Origin: Beijerinckiaceae bacterium
GTDB taxonomy: Bacteria > Pseudomonadota > Alphaproteobacteria > Rhizobiales > Beijerinckiaceae
Direction of reading: 5' to 3'
DNA length: 64,000 nucleotides
Assembly (NCBI GenBank): GCA_947370975.1
Contig: CANBNG010000008.1
Span: forward strand, 1-64,000
Shown here: positions 17,678 to 26,060 of the stretch, piece after piece
Numbering within the stretch: position 1 is the stretch's first letter
Layout of the letters: each line of letters opens with the position of its first letter
Program-made: the position numbers and the translations under genes
Notes under the pieces: generated by a model
What the model was told of the DNA's origin: nothing
Database searches by the model: none
The model's input: only the letters and a program-made list of their open reading frames with translations

Positions 17678-18727
17678 ATGAATGTCTTGGGCCAAAAGAT
17701 TTTGCCCTGCCTTGCAGCTCTCCTTTTTTGCTTCTGGTCCGCAACGCTTGCTCGGGCGGATGCCATCTCGGACTTTTATGCCGGCAGGACGATCAACATC
17801 ATCGTCAGCACGCAACCCGGAACCATTTTCGATTCGACGGCGCGCGCGGTCGCCCGTTTCTTGCCCAAATTCGTACCGGGCTCTCCCGCGATCATGGTGC
17901 GCAATATGCCGGACGCGAGCCAAACGCGCGTACCCCAATATATGTATGCCCAGGCAGCCAAGGACGGCACCTATATCGGGGTGATCAACAATGACGTTCC
18001 ATTTGAGCAGTTGATGCGGGGCCGCGCGATTGTCCGCTTTGACGTGCGCAAATTCAACTGGATCGGCTCGGCGGGGCTGAGCAATCTCCTGACGCTGTCC
18101 TGGCATACATCGGGCGCGACGCAGGTGGATGATCTCTTGACTCGGGAGCTTGTCGCGGGCGCAACGGGCGTCAGTTCGAACGGCTATCTCCATGCCCAGG
18201 TTCTGAATGCCTTGCTCGGCACTAAAATCAGGATTGAAACTAACTATGGCTCAGGCATGGATGTGGCCCGGAGTATGGAGCGCGGGGACATCAACCTGCG
18301 CGCGGGTTTCAGTCTGTCGGCGCTCAGGTTGATGCATCCTGATTGGTTGCGCGACAAGAAGGTGAATGTGCTGATACAGACGGGCATCGTCCGCGAGCCT
18401 TCGCTGCCCGATGTGCCGTTGCTTCAGGACTTTGCAAAAACGCCAGAGCAGCGCGCGATTCTCATGCTGCTGTCTTCATCGGCGGGTGTGGGGCGACCCT
18501 TTTTCATGCCCCCCGACGTTCCGCTTGATCGCGTCGAGGCAATGCGCATTGCCTTTGCCAGAACGCTTGCCGATCCCGACTTTCTGAAGCATGCCGAGCG
18601 TGCCAATCTCGATATTCGCTATATGGATGGGCCAGACCTCGGCGCGCTCGTGAATGCGATTGTCGATGCGCCTGAACCAGTCGTCGAAATACTGCGCTCG
18701 GCCCTCTCGAGTGCATCACAAGAGTGA
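17678..18727 (+). CDS. Bug/TctC-like periplasmic solute-binding protein (orphan)
   Basis: 349 residues; the ATG at 17678 follows CGGAAGAAG. The signal peptide ends around LARADA. It is the most diverged of the five subfamily members: DFYAGRTINIIVSTQPGTIF, ARFLPKFVPGSPAIMVRNMP, VPQYMYAQAAKDGTYIGVIN. The usual G-G-x-Y-D near residue 55 is replaced by GTIFDS, so ligand contacts may differ. Its last 12 bases overlap the end of the convergent TauE gene. No TctA or TctB is nearby. Confidence 0.8.
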   Translation: MNVLGQKILPCLAALLFCFWSATLARADAISDFYAGRTINIIVSTQPGTIFDSTARAVARFLPKFVPGSPAIMVRNMPDASQTRVPQYMYAQAAKDGTYIGVINNDVPFEQLMRGRAIVRFDVRKFNWIGSAGLSNLLTLSWHTSGATQVDDLLTRELVAGATGVSSNGYLHAQVLNALLGTKIRIETNYGSGMDVARSMERGDINLRAGFSLSALRLMHPDWLRDKKVNVLIQTGIVREPSLPDVPLLQDFAKTPEQRAILMLLSSSAGVGRPFFMPPDVPLDRVEAMRIAFARTLADPDFLKHAERANLDIRYMDGPDLGALVNAIVDAPEPVVEILRSALSSASQE

Positions 18728-19498
18728 AAGGCTGCGCACCAGCGTGTAGGTCGCCACCGCAAAGATCAGGATGGCGAATATGTTTGTCAGCCTGTCTTTC
18801 TGCGCCGCCAGACGAGTAGTCATCTGTGCGCCAGCCAGCGTGCCAATGAGCCCGCCGGCAACAAAGACGCCGGCCAGCATCCAGTCGACATAACCGGCTA
18901 TCGCGTAATTCAGGGATGTCGTCAGGCCGAAGGCGGTAACGGCCACGAGCGAGGAGCCGATGGCGTTGCGGATCGGCATGCCGGTAGCAAACATAAGGGC
19001 CGGCACGATCAGAAAACCGCCGCCAATGCCGAAGAATCCGGATAAGGCGCCAGTCGTCAGGCCAGAGAAGATCAGGCTCCAGACGTTTTCGCGCGAGAGC
19101 TGCACATCCGCAAAGCCAGCCTTGCCACGCCCGCGCAGCATGACAACGCCGACCGCCAGCATGAGCAGCGCGAAAAGCGCGAGCAGGCTGTTGCCATCGA
19201 CGATCTTGCCCAGCGATGAACCTGCGAAAGCGCCGCCAATTCCTGCCAGCGCGAAAACGCTGGCGCAGCGCCATTTTACGCCGCCCAGACGCGCATGATT
19301 GGCAAGGCTTGCCGCTGCATTCACGGCAACCGCGACGGCGCTCGTTCCGATTGCAATATGCGGGCTCGGCACGCCCACAAGATAGACGAGCAACGGAACG
19401 GCGAGAATTGAGCCGCCGCCCCCGACCAGTCCGAGCGAAAAGCCGACAAGCGAGCCCGAGCCGAGCCCGAGCAGCAAGTGCAGATAGGTGCTCAGCAT
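18716..19498 (-). CDS. TauE/SafE-family sulfite/anion exporter
   Basis: 260 residues from the ATG at 19498 and about eight hydrophobic helices, the normal size for TauE/SafE (DUF81) permeases. Glycine-rich repeats characteristic of the family are visible: LVGFSLGLVGGGGSILAVPL in the first half and GALSGFFGIGGGFLIVPALM in the second. In BigR-type operons this protein is thought to export sulfite or related products of persulfide oxidation. It lies 29 bp after the rhodanese gene and forms the end of the ArsR-rhodanese-TauE operon. Confidence 0.88.
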   Translation of the reverse strand: MLSTYLHLLLGLGSGSLVGFSLGLVGGGGSILAVPLLVYLVGVPSPHIAIGTSAVAVAVNAAASLANHARLGGVKWRCASVFALAGIGGAFAGSSLGKIVDGNSLLALFALLMLAVGVVMLRGRGKAGFADVQLSRENVWSLIFSGLTTGALSGFFGIGGGFLIVPALMFATGMPIRNAIGSSLVAVTAFGLTTSLNYAIAGYVDWMLAGVFVAGGLIGTLAGAQMTTRLAAQKDRLTNIFAILIFAVATYTLVRSLSLL

Positions 19499-19527
19499 CG
19501 CTTGCCTGTCCTGTTCATGTTCGGCGC

Positions 19528-20055
19528 TTATGCGCGCGGCTTGTTCCAGGGGGCGAGCAGAAGAATCCGCGCCATTCCGCAAAAGCCACTGACGCCCGCG
19601 AAGGTGAGGCCTGCACCGATGAAGCCCGGCACGATCAGGAACCAGGGTGAGACCAGCACGCCGAGCACTGTGCCTGCAAGGCCGAGGCTGCCGGCAACAA
19701 TCTGAACCTGACGTTGCAGCTCGATAGGCTGGCTGCGATCGGCGGTAACCGGGAGGCCTGCTTTCTTCCAGGCATCGAGCCCGCCCTCGACCACATAGGC
19801 TTGCCATTGGCTGCCAAGCTTGGCGGCAAGCCGGGGCGTATTGGCGAGCGTGCGCGCGCCACTCTTGCAATGGAAGATCACAGGGCGACCCTGATGGAGC
19901 GCCATATCGGCCTCGTCGAGCTTGGACAGCGGCAGATGGAAGGCGCCGGGGATATTCTCGCGAGCATGTTCGTCAGCCTCGCGGATATCGACGAGGATCG
20001 CGCCGTCTTCGAGCAGACGCTTGGCGTCGTTCGGGGAAATTGTGGGAAGGGACAT
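19528..20055 (-). CDS. Rhodanese domain protein with C-terminal membrane domain (DUF2892-like)
   Basis: 175 residues from the ATG at 20055, with GGAG 6 nt upstream; an ATG two codons earlier touches the same GGAG. The rhodanese domain (about 5-105) contains DIREADEHARENIPGA and the active loop HCKSGART with the catalytic Cys. The C-terminal part (about 115-170) has two hydrophobic helices (IVAGSLGLAGTVLGVLVSPW, VPGFIGAGLTFAGVSGFCGM) typical of DUF2892. It probably moves sulfane sulfur between persulfide and thiol carriers at the inner membrane. It lies between the BigR-like regulator and the TauE exporter. Confidence 0.88.
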   Translation of the reverse strand: MSLPTISPNDAKRLLEDGAILVDIREADEHARENIPGAFHLPLSKLDEADMALHQGRPVIFHCKSGARTLANTPRLAAKLGSQWQAYVVEGGLDAWKKAGLPVTADRSQPIELQRQVQIVAGSLGLAGTVLGVLVSPWFLIVPGFIGAGLTFAGVSGFCGMARILLLAPWNKPRA

Positions 20056-20074
20056 TTTCATCTCCGTCGCGTTG

Positions 20075-20383
20075 TCAGGGCTTGCAGTAGAGCCGGTAAA
20101 GGTTGGCGAGCAGGTCTTCGATGCGCGGATCGGCAATACGATACCAAAGCGTCTGGCTGTCGCGGCGGAAGGTCAAAAGTCCCTCCGCGCGCATCTTGGC
20201 CAGATGCTGCGAGAGCGCCGATTGGGAGAGGCCAACCGCGTCGGCCAGTTGGCTCACATTGGCTTCTCCAAGCTCGACCAGCTTGCAAAGCACCATCAGG
20301 CGACGACCATTGGCGATGGCCCTGAGCAGGCCCGCCACCTCGGATGCCTTGGCTTCAAAACTCGCGAGATCTTGCATGTCCAC
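20075..20383 (-). CDS. bigR: ArsR-family persulfide sensor, BigR/SqrR-like
   Basis: 102 residues with a winged helix (about 20-85): ANVSQLADAVGLSQSALSQHL followed by KMRAEGLLTFRRDSQTLWYRI. Two cysteines stand where BigR/SqrR place theirs: one in LMVLCKLVE after helix 2 and one near the C-terminus (LYCKP). In characterised members these form a disulfide or polysulfide bridge that releases DNA. It heads a minus-strand operon with the rhodanese and TauE genes and is divergent from a persulfide dioxygenase, the classical regulon of this sensor. A palindrome lies in the divergent region. Confidence 0.82.
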   Translation of the reverse strand: MDMQDLASFEAKASEVAGLLRAIANGRRLMVLCKLVELGEANVSQLADAVGLSQSALSQHLAKMRAEGLLTFRRDSQTLWYRIADPRIEDLLANLYRLYCKP

Positions 20384-20415
20384 GTTCGCGCACCCTTAAT
20401 TTTAGCTGTTGCTTA

Positions 20416-20431
20416 ATTAGCAATCGCTAAT
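20416..20431. promoter_or_regulatory. Probable BigR-like operator ATTAGC-N4-GCTAAT
   Basis: A perfect 6-bp inverted repeat with a 4-nt spacer lies in the 101-bp region between the ArsR-type regulator and the persulfide dioxygenase. A related imperfect copy (TTAGC-TGTT-GCTTAA) is just beside it at 20402-20415. The AT-rich character contrasts with the surrounding GC-rich DNA and suits a dual operator controlling both directions. Confidence 0.6.
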
Positions 20432-20484
20432 GTACATGTCAAGCGAGGGGTTTCGCTGCCCCGCAGTTCAAGGAGCTCATCATC

Positions 20485-21372
20485 ATGTCCGGATCGCCCA
20501 TCATTCGCGGCTTCTTCGACGAGCCAACCAACACGATCAGCTATCTGGTCGCCGACCCGGCCACCGGGGCGGCTGCGATCATCGATCCGGTCCTCGACTA
20601 TGATCAGGCTTCCGGAGCGGTGGACACACGCTCGGTCGATGCGATGTTGCTGGCGGCTGAAACGGCGGGCTATCGCATCGAATGGGCGCTCGAAACCCAT
20701 GCCCATGCGGACCATCTCTCGGGTGCGCCCTATATCAAGGCCAAGACGGGCGCGCGGATTGGCATTGGCGAGCACATCACGTCCGTGCAGCGCATTTTCC
20801 GTCCGATTTTTAACGCGACGGATCTTGAGACCGACGGGCGTGACTTCGATCACCTCTTTGCAGAGGGCGAGCATTTCCAGCTTGGCGCGCTCGACTTTGA
20901 AATTCTCCATACGCCGGGCCATACGCCTGCAGACATATCCTACAAGGTCGCCAATGCGGTGTTTGTTGGCGACACCTTGTTCATGCCCGATTACGGCACC
21001 GCGCGTGCCGACTTTCCCGGCGGAGACGCCCATCAGCTCTACCGCTCGATCCGCCGCCTGATAGAGCTGCCGCCCCAGACCCGCCTCTTCATGTGCCACG
21101 ATTACAAGGCGCCGGGACGCGACACTTATGCCTGGGAGACAAGCGTTGCCGAGCAGCGCGCCAAAAATGTCCATGCGCATGAGGGTGTGAGCGAGGAGGA
21201 TTTCGTCGCCATGCGCCATGCGCGCGATGCAACGCTGGCTGCGCCGCGACTTTTGCTGCCCTCGATCCAGGTCAATATACGCGCCGGAAAATTTCCGCCT
21301 GCTCATGCCAACGGCGTGCGCTATCTGATGATCCCTGTCAAAGTGAAGGGTGAGGCCAATATCGGGATCTGA
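20485..21372 (+). CDS. Metallo-beta-lactamase-fold persulfide dioxygenase (ETHE1/Blh-like)
   Basis: 295 residues, cytosolic. The metal motif THAHADHLSGAPY (about residues 72-84), HTPGHTPADISY, the FVGDTLFMPDYGTARADFPG segment and CHDYKAPGRD are all typical of bacterial ETHE1-like proteins, which oxidise glutathione persulfide to sulfite with a single iron. The C-terminal region with LLPSIQVNIRAGKFPP matches the Blh-type version without a fused rhodanese; the rhodanese is encoded divergently. Expression is probably controlled by the adjacent BigR-like repressor through the 20416 palindrome. Confidence 0.88.
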   Translation: MSGSPIIRGFFDEPTNTISYLVADPATGAAAIIDPVLDYDQASGAVDTRSVDAMLLAAETAGYRIEWALETHAHADHLSGAPYIKAKTGARIGIGEHITSVQRIFRPIFNATDLETDGRDFDHLFAEGEHFQLGALDFEILHTPGHTPADISYKVANAVFVGDTLFMPDYGTARADFPGGDAHQLYRSIRRLIELPPQTRLFMCHDYKAPGRDTYAWETSVAEQRAKNVHAHEGVSEEDFVAMRHARDATLAAPRLLLPSIQVNIRAGKFPPAHANGVRYLMIPVKVKGEANIGI

Positions 21373-21525
21373 CGCGCTTGCGCTGATTCCAATTCATCTG
21401 TTGACAGCATCCCGCGGCAGGACGAGTTTCACGTGCAGGGCAGGGGGTACTTGTTCAGGCTAAAGCGTGTGCGGGGTGCCTTGCCTCGCTCACGCAGTCT
21501 GGACCTGGTGTTGAGGGAGTGTCTC

Positions 21526-22188
21526 ATGACGCTGCAGATCGGTTCACCTGCACCTGACTTTGAAGCCGAAACAACCATCGGAAAAATCCGTTTTCACGAC
21601 TGGATCAGCACATCCTGGTGCGTGCTGTTTTCGCACCCGAAAGATTTCACGCCCGTGTGCACGACCGAGCTTGGCTATATGGCCAGGATGAAGCCGGAAT
21701 TTGACCGGCGCGATGTCAAGATCATCGGGCTGAGCGTCGATCCCGTCACTCATCACGCGCGCTGGGCGCAAGATATCGCTGAAACGCAGGGAACAGCGCC
21801 AAATTATCCGATGATTGGCGACACCGACCTGCATATTTCAAAGCTCTACGGCATGTTGCCCGCCGTCGCAGGGGGAGACGCCGCCCAACGCACCGCCGCT
21901 GACAATCAGACCGTGCGCAATGTCTTCGTGATCGGGCCTGACAAGAGGATCAAACTGATTCTTGTCTATCCGATGACGACGGGGCGCAATTTCGATGAAG
22001 TGCTGCGCGTTATCGACTCGCTTCAGCTCACCGCCAAACATCGCGTGGCGACTCCCGCCAATTGGAAACCGGGCGAGGACGTCATCATCGCAGGCTCGGT
22101 GACGGATGAGGAAGCCAAGACGCTTTATCCGCAGGGCTGGAAAGCGCCCAAACCCTATTTGCGTATTGTGCCTGCGCCACGGGGATAA
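21526..22188 (+). CDS. 1-Cys peroxiredoxin (Prx6 type)
   Basis: 220 residues from the ATG at 21526, preceded by GAGGGAG; a longer upstream frame lacks a ribosome site. The AhpC/TSA domain carries the peroxidatic Cys in HPKDFTPVCTTE. The C-terminal 1-cysPrx extension (AKHRVATPANWKPGEDVIIA) identifies the Prx6 group, which reduces H2O2 and organic or lipid hydroperoxides. No resolving Cys is seen in the C-terminal region. Two ABM-fold genes follow at 28 and 11 bp and form an operon. It lies 153 bp after the persulfide dioxygenase. Confidence 0.9.
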   Translation: MTLQIGSPAPDFEAETTIGKIRFHDWISTSWCVLFSHPKDFTPVCTTELGYMARMKPEFDRRDVKIIGLSVDPVTHHARWAQDIAETQGTAPNYPMIGDTDLHISKLYGMLPAVAGGDAAQRTAADNQTVRNVFVIGPDKRIKLILVYPMTTGRNFDEVLRVIDSLQLTAKHRVATPANWKPGEDVIIAGSVTDEEAKTLYPQGWKAPKPYLRIVPAPRG

Positions 22189-22216
22189 AATCATCTGACA
22201 CGGCGGAGGACGTCCC

Positions 22217-22510
22217 ATGCCTGTCGTTCGCTTGATCCATGTGAAAGTGCCGGCCGACCAGATGGCGGCGGCAGAGAAAATCTGGCGCGCGGATTGTGCG
22301 CCGCTGATGGAGACAGCGCCGGGCTGCCTCTCGGAACGTCTGCTGCAATGCAATGAAGAGCCCGGAGATTACATTTCCTATTCCGAATGGGCCGATGAGG
22401 CTGCCATCGATGCCTATCGCAAGAGCCGGGCGCATGCCGAAATCCAGCGACATTCGCGCCTGCTGCAGGGCGCGCGCGCTGTCGTGAAAACCTATTCGAT
22501 CATTCCATAA
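22217..22510 (+). CDS. Antibiotic-biosynthesis-monooxygenase (ABM) fold small protein
   Basis: 97 residues forming one dimeric alpha-beta barrel: MPVVRLIHVKVPADQMAAAE at the N-terminus, then APGCLSERLLQC, a SYSEWADEAAIDAYRKS segment and the final strand. Proteins of this fold act as monooxygenases, heme-degrading enzymes or binding proteins; too few residues are diagnostic here. It is second in the peroxiredoxin operon and is followed by a related small protein. Confidence 0.7.
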   Translation: MPVVRLIHVKVPADQMAAAEKIWRADCAPLMETAPGCLSERLLQCNEEPGDYISYSEWADEAAIDAYRKSRAHAEIQRHSRLLQGARAVVKTYSIIP

Positions 22511-22521
22511 GGCTTGGAAAC

Positions 22522-22863
22522 ATGCATGTCGTGATCCGCAAATTCGGACATTTGCGCTCTGTGCCGCTCGCCGCTCAGCGCGCCGAGACGGGGCTCGTGG
22601 CCTTGTTGAAGCGCATGCCCGGTTTTCTTGGCTATTACATTTTCGATGCAGGGGGTGGCGTCGGCGGTTCGGTGACTTTCTTCAAGGATCTCGAAACGGC
22701 CATCGAGGCGAATGAGAAAGCCCTCCTCTGGATGCGCGCGAGCATTGCCGATCTCACTGATGGTGAGCCGGAGATCGTCTCCGGGGCCGTGCTTTTTTCA
22801 AGCCACGGCTTGCCGCTCGAGGCGGGTGACATGATCGCGGATCTGGACAGCGACACAGGTTGA
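22522..22863 (+). CDS. Small ABM-like protein, third gene of peroxiredoxin operon
   Basis: 113 residues, probably another alpha-beta barrel monomer: VVIRKFGHLRSVPLAAQRAE, KRMPGFLGYYIFDAGGGVGG, then a SVTFFKDLETAIEANEKALL helix. Sequence similarity to the preceding gene is limited to this pattern (about a PGF/PGC turn and an acidic helix). It starts 11 bp after its neighbour. It converges with the tandem-HTH LysR gene. Function unknown. Confidence 0.65.
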   Translation: MHVVIRKFGHLRSVPLAAQRAETGLVALLKRMPGFLGYYIFDAGGGVGGSVTFFKDLETAIEANEKALLWMRASIADLTDGEPEIVSGAVLFSSHGLPLEAGDMIADLDSDTG

Positions 22864-22869
22864 GACCGA

Positions 22870-24090
22870 TCAGGCGCGTGCACCCAAACCTTGGGCGGCG
22901 GCGCGCAGATGCGCAAGAAAGTCCGCCTGAAACGGCGTCGGCAGCCAGTTCTTGCGGATGGTTATCCCGACATGGCGCGGGGCATCGGGGGCTACTGGCG
23001 TTTGGATGCGCGCGAGTTGCGAGCGGCCATCGAGTTCGATGTGCCAGCGCGAGAGAATGGAAATGCAGTCGCTGGTCGAGAGCATGGCCGTGATCGTGGT
23101 CAGGCAACTCGTTTCAAATTGTACGTTCTGGGGCAGCGCCCAGGCTAGCATCAACGCGTCCAGGGCCTGGCGGCGCGGCAGATCCCGGGTCGGGAAAATC
23201 CATTCGTAGCGCGCCAGATCCGCAGGTGTGGCCAGTGCGAGGCGTGTCAGGGGATGATCGTGGCGGCACACGATCGCATAGGGATCTTCAAAGAATTTCT
23301 CCTCGAGGAGGTCGGCGTAGGGCGGGGGATCGCGCAGCGCGCCAAGCACGAGATCGAGCGCGCCATCGTTGAGATCGCGCGCGAGGCGCAGATAGGGCGC
23401 TTCGATCACCTCGATCTTGTGTTGCCGGTGGTGTGCGAGCAGCGGGCCGGTGGCGCGCGCCAGCAGGATGCGGGGCGCCAGCGCCAGCACGCCGATGCGC
23501 AGGCTCGCACGGCTTTGCGCCGCCGCGCCGATTTCCTCCGCGCCTGAGCGGATTTCACCCAGCGCCAGCGCCAGCCGGCGCGCGAGTTCGCCCCCGGCCT
23601 CATTCACCCCTAGCCCTGCGGCTGACCGGCGGTAGAGGCTTGCGCCCAAAACCCGTTCAAGCTCGCGCGCGGGCCTTTGCAGGCTGGGCTCGGCAAGGCC
23701 CAGAGAGGCGGCGGCGGCGCGGAAACTGCCCGCGCGCCAGATCGCCAGAAGGCTGCGCACCTGCGCGCTGCCAATGCGCGCGCTAAGCGCCTCAAGGGCG
23801 GGATCGTCTGCCGGCCGGCCCGCGGCATGGGCCACAGCATCCACAATCTGGGCAAAGAAGCGCTGCACGCGCCGCTGCAGGATCTGCCCCGCCCCATTGA
23901 GGAAGGTGCCCTCGGGCCCGCGTTCGAAGAGCCGCGTGCCGAGCTGGCTTTCGAGCTGGCCGATGGAATGGGTCAGGGCGGGTTGGGAGAGCCGCAGGGC
24001 TTGGGCTGCGGCAGAGAGCGAGCCCGTGCGGGCAACGCCGTCAAAGGCTTGCAGGCGTCTGAAGCTCGGGATGATCTCGGAATCGCGCAT
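22870..24090 (-). CDS. LysR-type regulator with two tandem HTH domains
   Basis: 406 residues, about 100 longer than usual LysR proteins. Residues 10-70 are a normal LysR winged helix (LQAFDGVARTGSLSAAAQAL, LSQPALTHSIGQLESQLGTR). After a short linker, residues 107-166 repeat the fold in diverged form (VRSLLAIWRAGSFRAAAASL, LAEPSLQRPARELERVLGAS, LYRR). The LysR effector domain follows (about 195-390: LRIGVLALAPRILLARATGP, DLVLGALRDPPPY). It is transcribed divergently from the amidohydrolase-decarboxylase-Bug operon at 24226 and probably controls it. The inducer may be an aromatic acid, by inference from context. Confidence 0.88.
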   Translation of the reverse strand: MRDSEIIPSFRRLQAFDGVARTGSLSAAAQALRLSQPALTHSIGQLESQLGTRLFERGPEGTFLNGAGQILQRRVQRFFAQIVDAVAHAAGRPADDPALEALSARIGSAQVRSLLAIWRAGSFRAAAASLGLAEPSLQRPARELERVLGASLYRRSAAGLGVNEAGGELARRLALALGEIRSGAEEIGAAAQSRASLRIGVLALAPRILLARATGPLLAHHRQHKIEVIEAPYLRLARDLNDGALDLVLGALRDPPPYADLLEEKFFEDPYAIVCRHDHPLTRLALATPADLARYEWIFPTRDLPRRQALDALMLAWALPQNVQFETSCLTTITAMLSTSDCISILSRWHIELDGRSQLARIQTPVAPDAPRHVGITIRKNWLPTPFQADFLAHLRAAAQGLGARA

Positions 24091-24225
24091 GGCTGCCTTT
24101 TTGACTTAAGGAAAAATTTATACCCCCGGCTGCCGATTGAATAGGGGCTTGAGGCCCGGCACTGGTTAGATTTGAGCCTCACGAGGCGCATTGGCGCCCG
24201 CACAGCCATCGCAGGGAGAAGCGCC

Positions 24226-25089
24226 ATGACGAACGGGACGGGTCCTATGATTATTGACGTGCATTGCCACGTCGTCTCTCCGGACCGGGTGACTTATCCC
24301 CTCGCGCCCATTGGCGGCACGCAATCCGATTGGTCCTCCGAGCGCCCGACAACGCCGCAGCAGCTGATCGCGGCCATGGACAGCGCTGGCGTCGCCAAGG
24401 CCGCCGTCGTGCAGGCCTCGACGGCTTACGGCCATAATTCCTCCTATCTGGCCGATTCCATCAAGCTCTTCCCGGAGCGCTTCACCGGCGTCTTCTCCAT
24501 CGATCCGCTCGATGCTGCAGCACTCGACCACATCGACCATTGGGTCGGCCTTGGCATGACGGGCATGCGCGTGTTCACCACGGGCAGCACAATGCCGGGT
24601 CAGCAGACCTGGCTCGATGACGAGCGCGCCTTTCCGGCTTGGGAAAAGGCCGGCAAGCTGAAGCTTCCCGTCGCCATGCAGATGACGGCCCAGGGCATCC
24701 CGCAGCTGTTGAAAATCGTGCAGCGCTTTCCGCAGACGAATTTCCTGCTCGACCATCTCGCGCGTCCGGTCATCAACGATGGCCCTCCCTATGCTGCTGC
24801 CGAGAGCCTGTGGAGCCTTGCCGCCTACAAGAACATCTATCTGAAGCTGACGAGCCGCACGGTGGAGCATTGCCAGGCGGGTCTGGCGACGCCTGAAACC
24901 TTCATGCCCAAACTCGTCTCGACCTTCGGCTCGGATCACATTCTCTGGGGTTCGAATTATCCGGCGCACAACGATACGCTGCCCAATATCGTTCACGAGA
25001 CGCTGCACGTGCTCAAGTCGCTCGATGCCGCCGATCAGGCCAATATCCTGAGCGGCACAGCGCTCGCTCTTTATCCGACCCTGAAATAA
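24226..25089 (+). CDS. Amidohydrolase-family TIM-barrel hydrolase (LigI/COG3618-like)
   Basis: 287 residues from the ATG at 24226, which follows CAGGGAGAA. The N-terminal metal motif IIDVHCHVVSPD holds HxH. Later elements are VQASTAYGHNSSYLADS, FTGVFSIDPLD, FLLDHLARPV (His) and LWGSNYPAHND near residue 245. The family includes 2-pyrone-4,6-dicarboxylate hydrolase (LigI) and sugar lactonases. The strand-8 catalytic Asp is Asn here (GSNYP rather than GSDYP), so activity or metal use may differ. It is first in an operon with a decarboxylase-like protein (14 bp) and a Bug-like protein. LigI-like function is inferred from context. Confidence 0.78.
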   Translation: MTNGTGPMIIDVHCHVVSPDRVTYPLAPIGGTQSDWSSERPTTPQQLIAAMDSAGVAKAAVVQASTAYGHNSSYLADSIKLFPERFTGVFSIDPLDAAALDHIDHWVGLGMTGMRVFTTGSTMPGQQTWLDDERAFPAWEKAGKLKLPVAMQMTAQGIPQLLKIVQRFPQTNFLLDHLARPVINDGPPYAAAESLWSLAAYKNIYLKLTSRTVEHCQAGLATPETFMPKLVSTFGSDHILWGSNYPAHNDTLPNIVHETLHVLKSLDAADQANILSGTALALYPTLK

Positions 25090-25103
25090 GCGAGGCTGCC
25101 GCC

Positions 25104-25997
25104 GTGACCATTCCGACACTTTCGACCGCGCTCAAGCGCTATCCGACGACCGAAGCCCTGCTTTCGGGGAAGCTGGTTTCGCCGCAGTTCAATTTCGAAT
25201 TCCACGAGATCGAACCCATTCACGATGCCTTCAAGCCGATGGCGCGTGAGCAGCGTTTCGATGTCAGTGAAATGGCGATTTTCACCTTCCTGCAGGCCTA
25301 TGCCTACAAGAAGCCGATTGCCCTTCTGCCGGTTGTGCTCGCCTCGCGCTTCCAGCACGGCTGCATTGTTTACAACACGGACTTCCACAATGAACTCACG
25401 CCCGCCATGCTGCCGGGCAAGAAGATCGGCGTGCGCGCCTATACCCAGACGACGGGTGCATGGGTCCGCAACATTCTGGCCCAGGAACACGGGCTCGATC
25501 TTGAATCCGTGCAATGGGTGATTTTCGAAGACGCCCATCTGGCAGAATATAAGGAGCCGTCCTTCGTGACGCGCGCGCCCGCGGGCACGAAGCTTCTGCC
25601 GATGCTGATGTCGGGCGAAATCGACGCCGCGATTCTGGGCAACGATCTGCCCGACGATCCCAAGATCAAGGCTGTCATTCCCGATGCGCCCAATGCCGGT
25701 CGCGCCTGGCATGAGCGGACTGGCCTGCTGCCGATCAACCACATGCTCGTCGTGAAGAACGATCTCATGCGCTTCCGGCCCGATCTCGTGCGCGAGGTCT
25801 ACAAGATGTTCAAGCAGTCCAAGGAAAGCGCTGCGCTCGCGCCTGGCGCAATCGACATGCGCCCGGTTGGTTATGACGCGATCACGCCTTCGCTCGAACT
25901 CGTCATTCAGCTGGCCTATGAGCAGAAGATCATTCCGACGCGCTTCTCGATTGACGAATTGTTTGCGCAGACGCGGGCCGCTGTCGAAGGCCTCTGA
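25104..25997 (+). CDS. 4,5-dihydroxyphthalate decarboxylase-like protein (paralogue 1 of 3)
   Basis: 297 residues with a GTG start 14 bp after the amidohydrolase stop. It has a type-2 periplasmic-binding-protein fold but no signal peptide, as in the Pht5 family: FDVSEMAIFTFLQAYAYKKP, ALLPVVLASRFQHGCIVYNT, PGKKIGVRAYTQTTGAWVRN, LLPINHMLVVKNDLMRFRPD. The FDVSEMA strand and the RF-x-H-G segment match the two other family members at 32301 and 33288. It probably acts on a carboxylated ring or ring-cleavage product; the actual substrate is unknown. Confidence 0.78.
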   Translation: MTIPTLSTALKRYPTTEALLSGKLVSPQFNFEFHEIEPIHDAFKPMAREQRFDVSEMAIFTFLQAYAYKKPIALLPVVLASRFQHGCIVYNTDFHNELTPAMLPGKKIGVRAYTQTTGAWVRNILAQEHGLDLESVQWVIFEDAHLAEYKEPSFVTRAPAGTKLLPMLMSGEIDAAILGNDLPDDPKIKAVIPDAPNAGRAWHERTGLLPINHMLVVKNDLMRFRPDLVREVYKMFKQSKESAALAPGAIDMRPVGYDAITPSLELVIQLAYEQKIIPTRFSIDELFAQTRAAVEGL

Positions 25998-26060
25998 AGC
26001 ACCACGTACCAAGCATGAAGCGGGCCGACATCGATCGGCTCGCCCTCTGGAGGAAAAGCC

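Noticed and set aside
17456..18193. A 245-codon minus-strand frame over the fourth Bug-like gene
   Set aside because: The plus-strand gene has a signal peptide and family motifs; the minus frame has none.
20485..21372. Glyoxalase II as an alternative for the metallo-beta-lactamase protein
   Set aside because: The FPGGDA segment, the C-terminal region and the BigR/rhodanese/TauE context favour persulfide dioxygenase.
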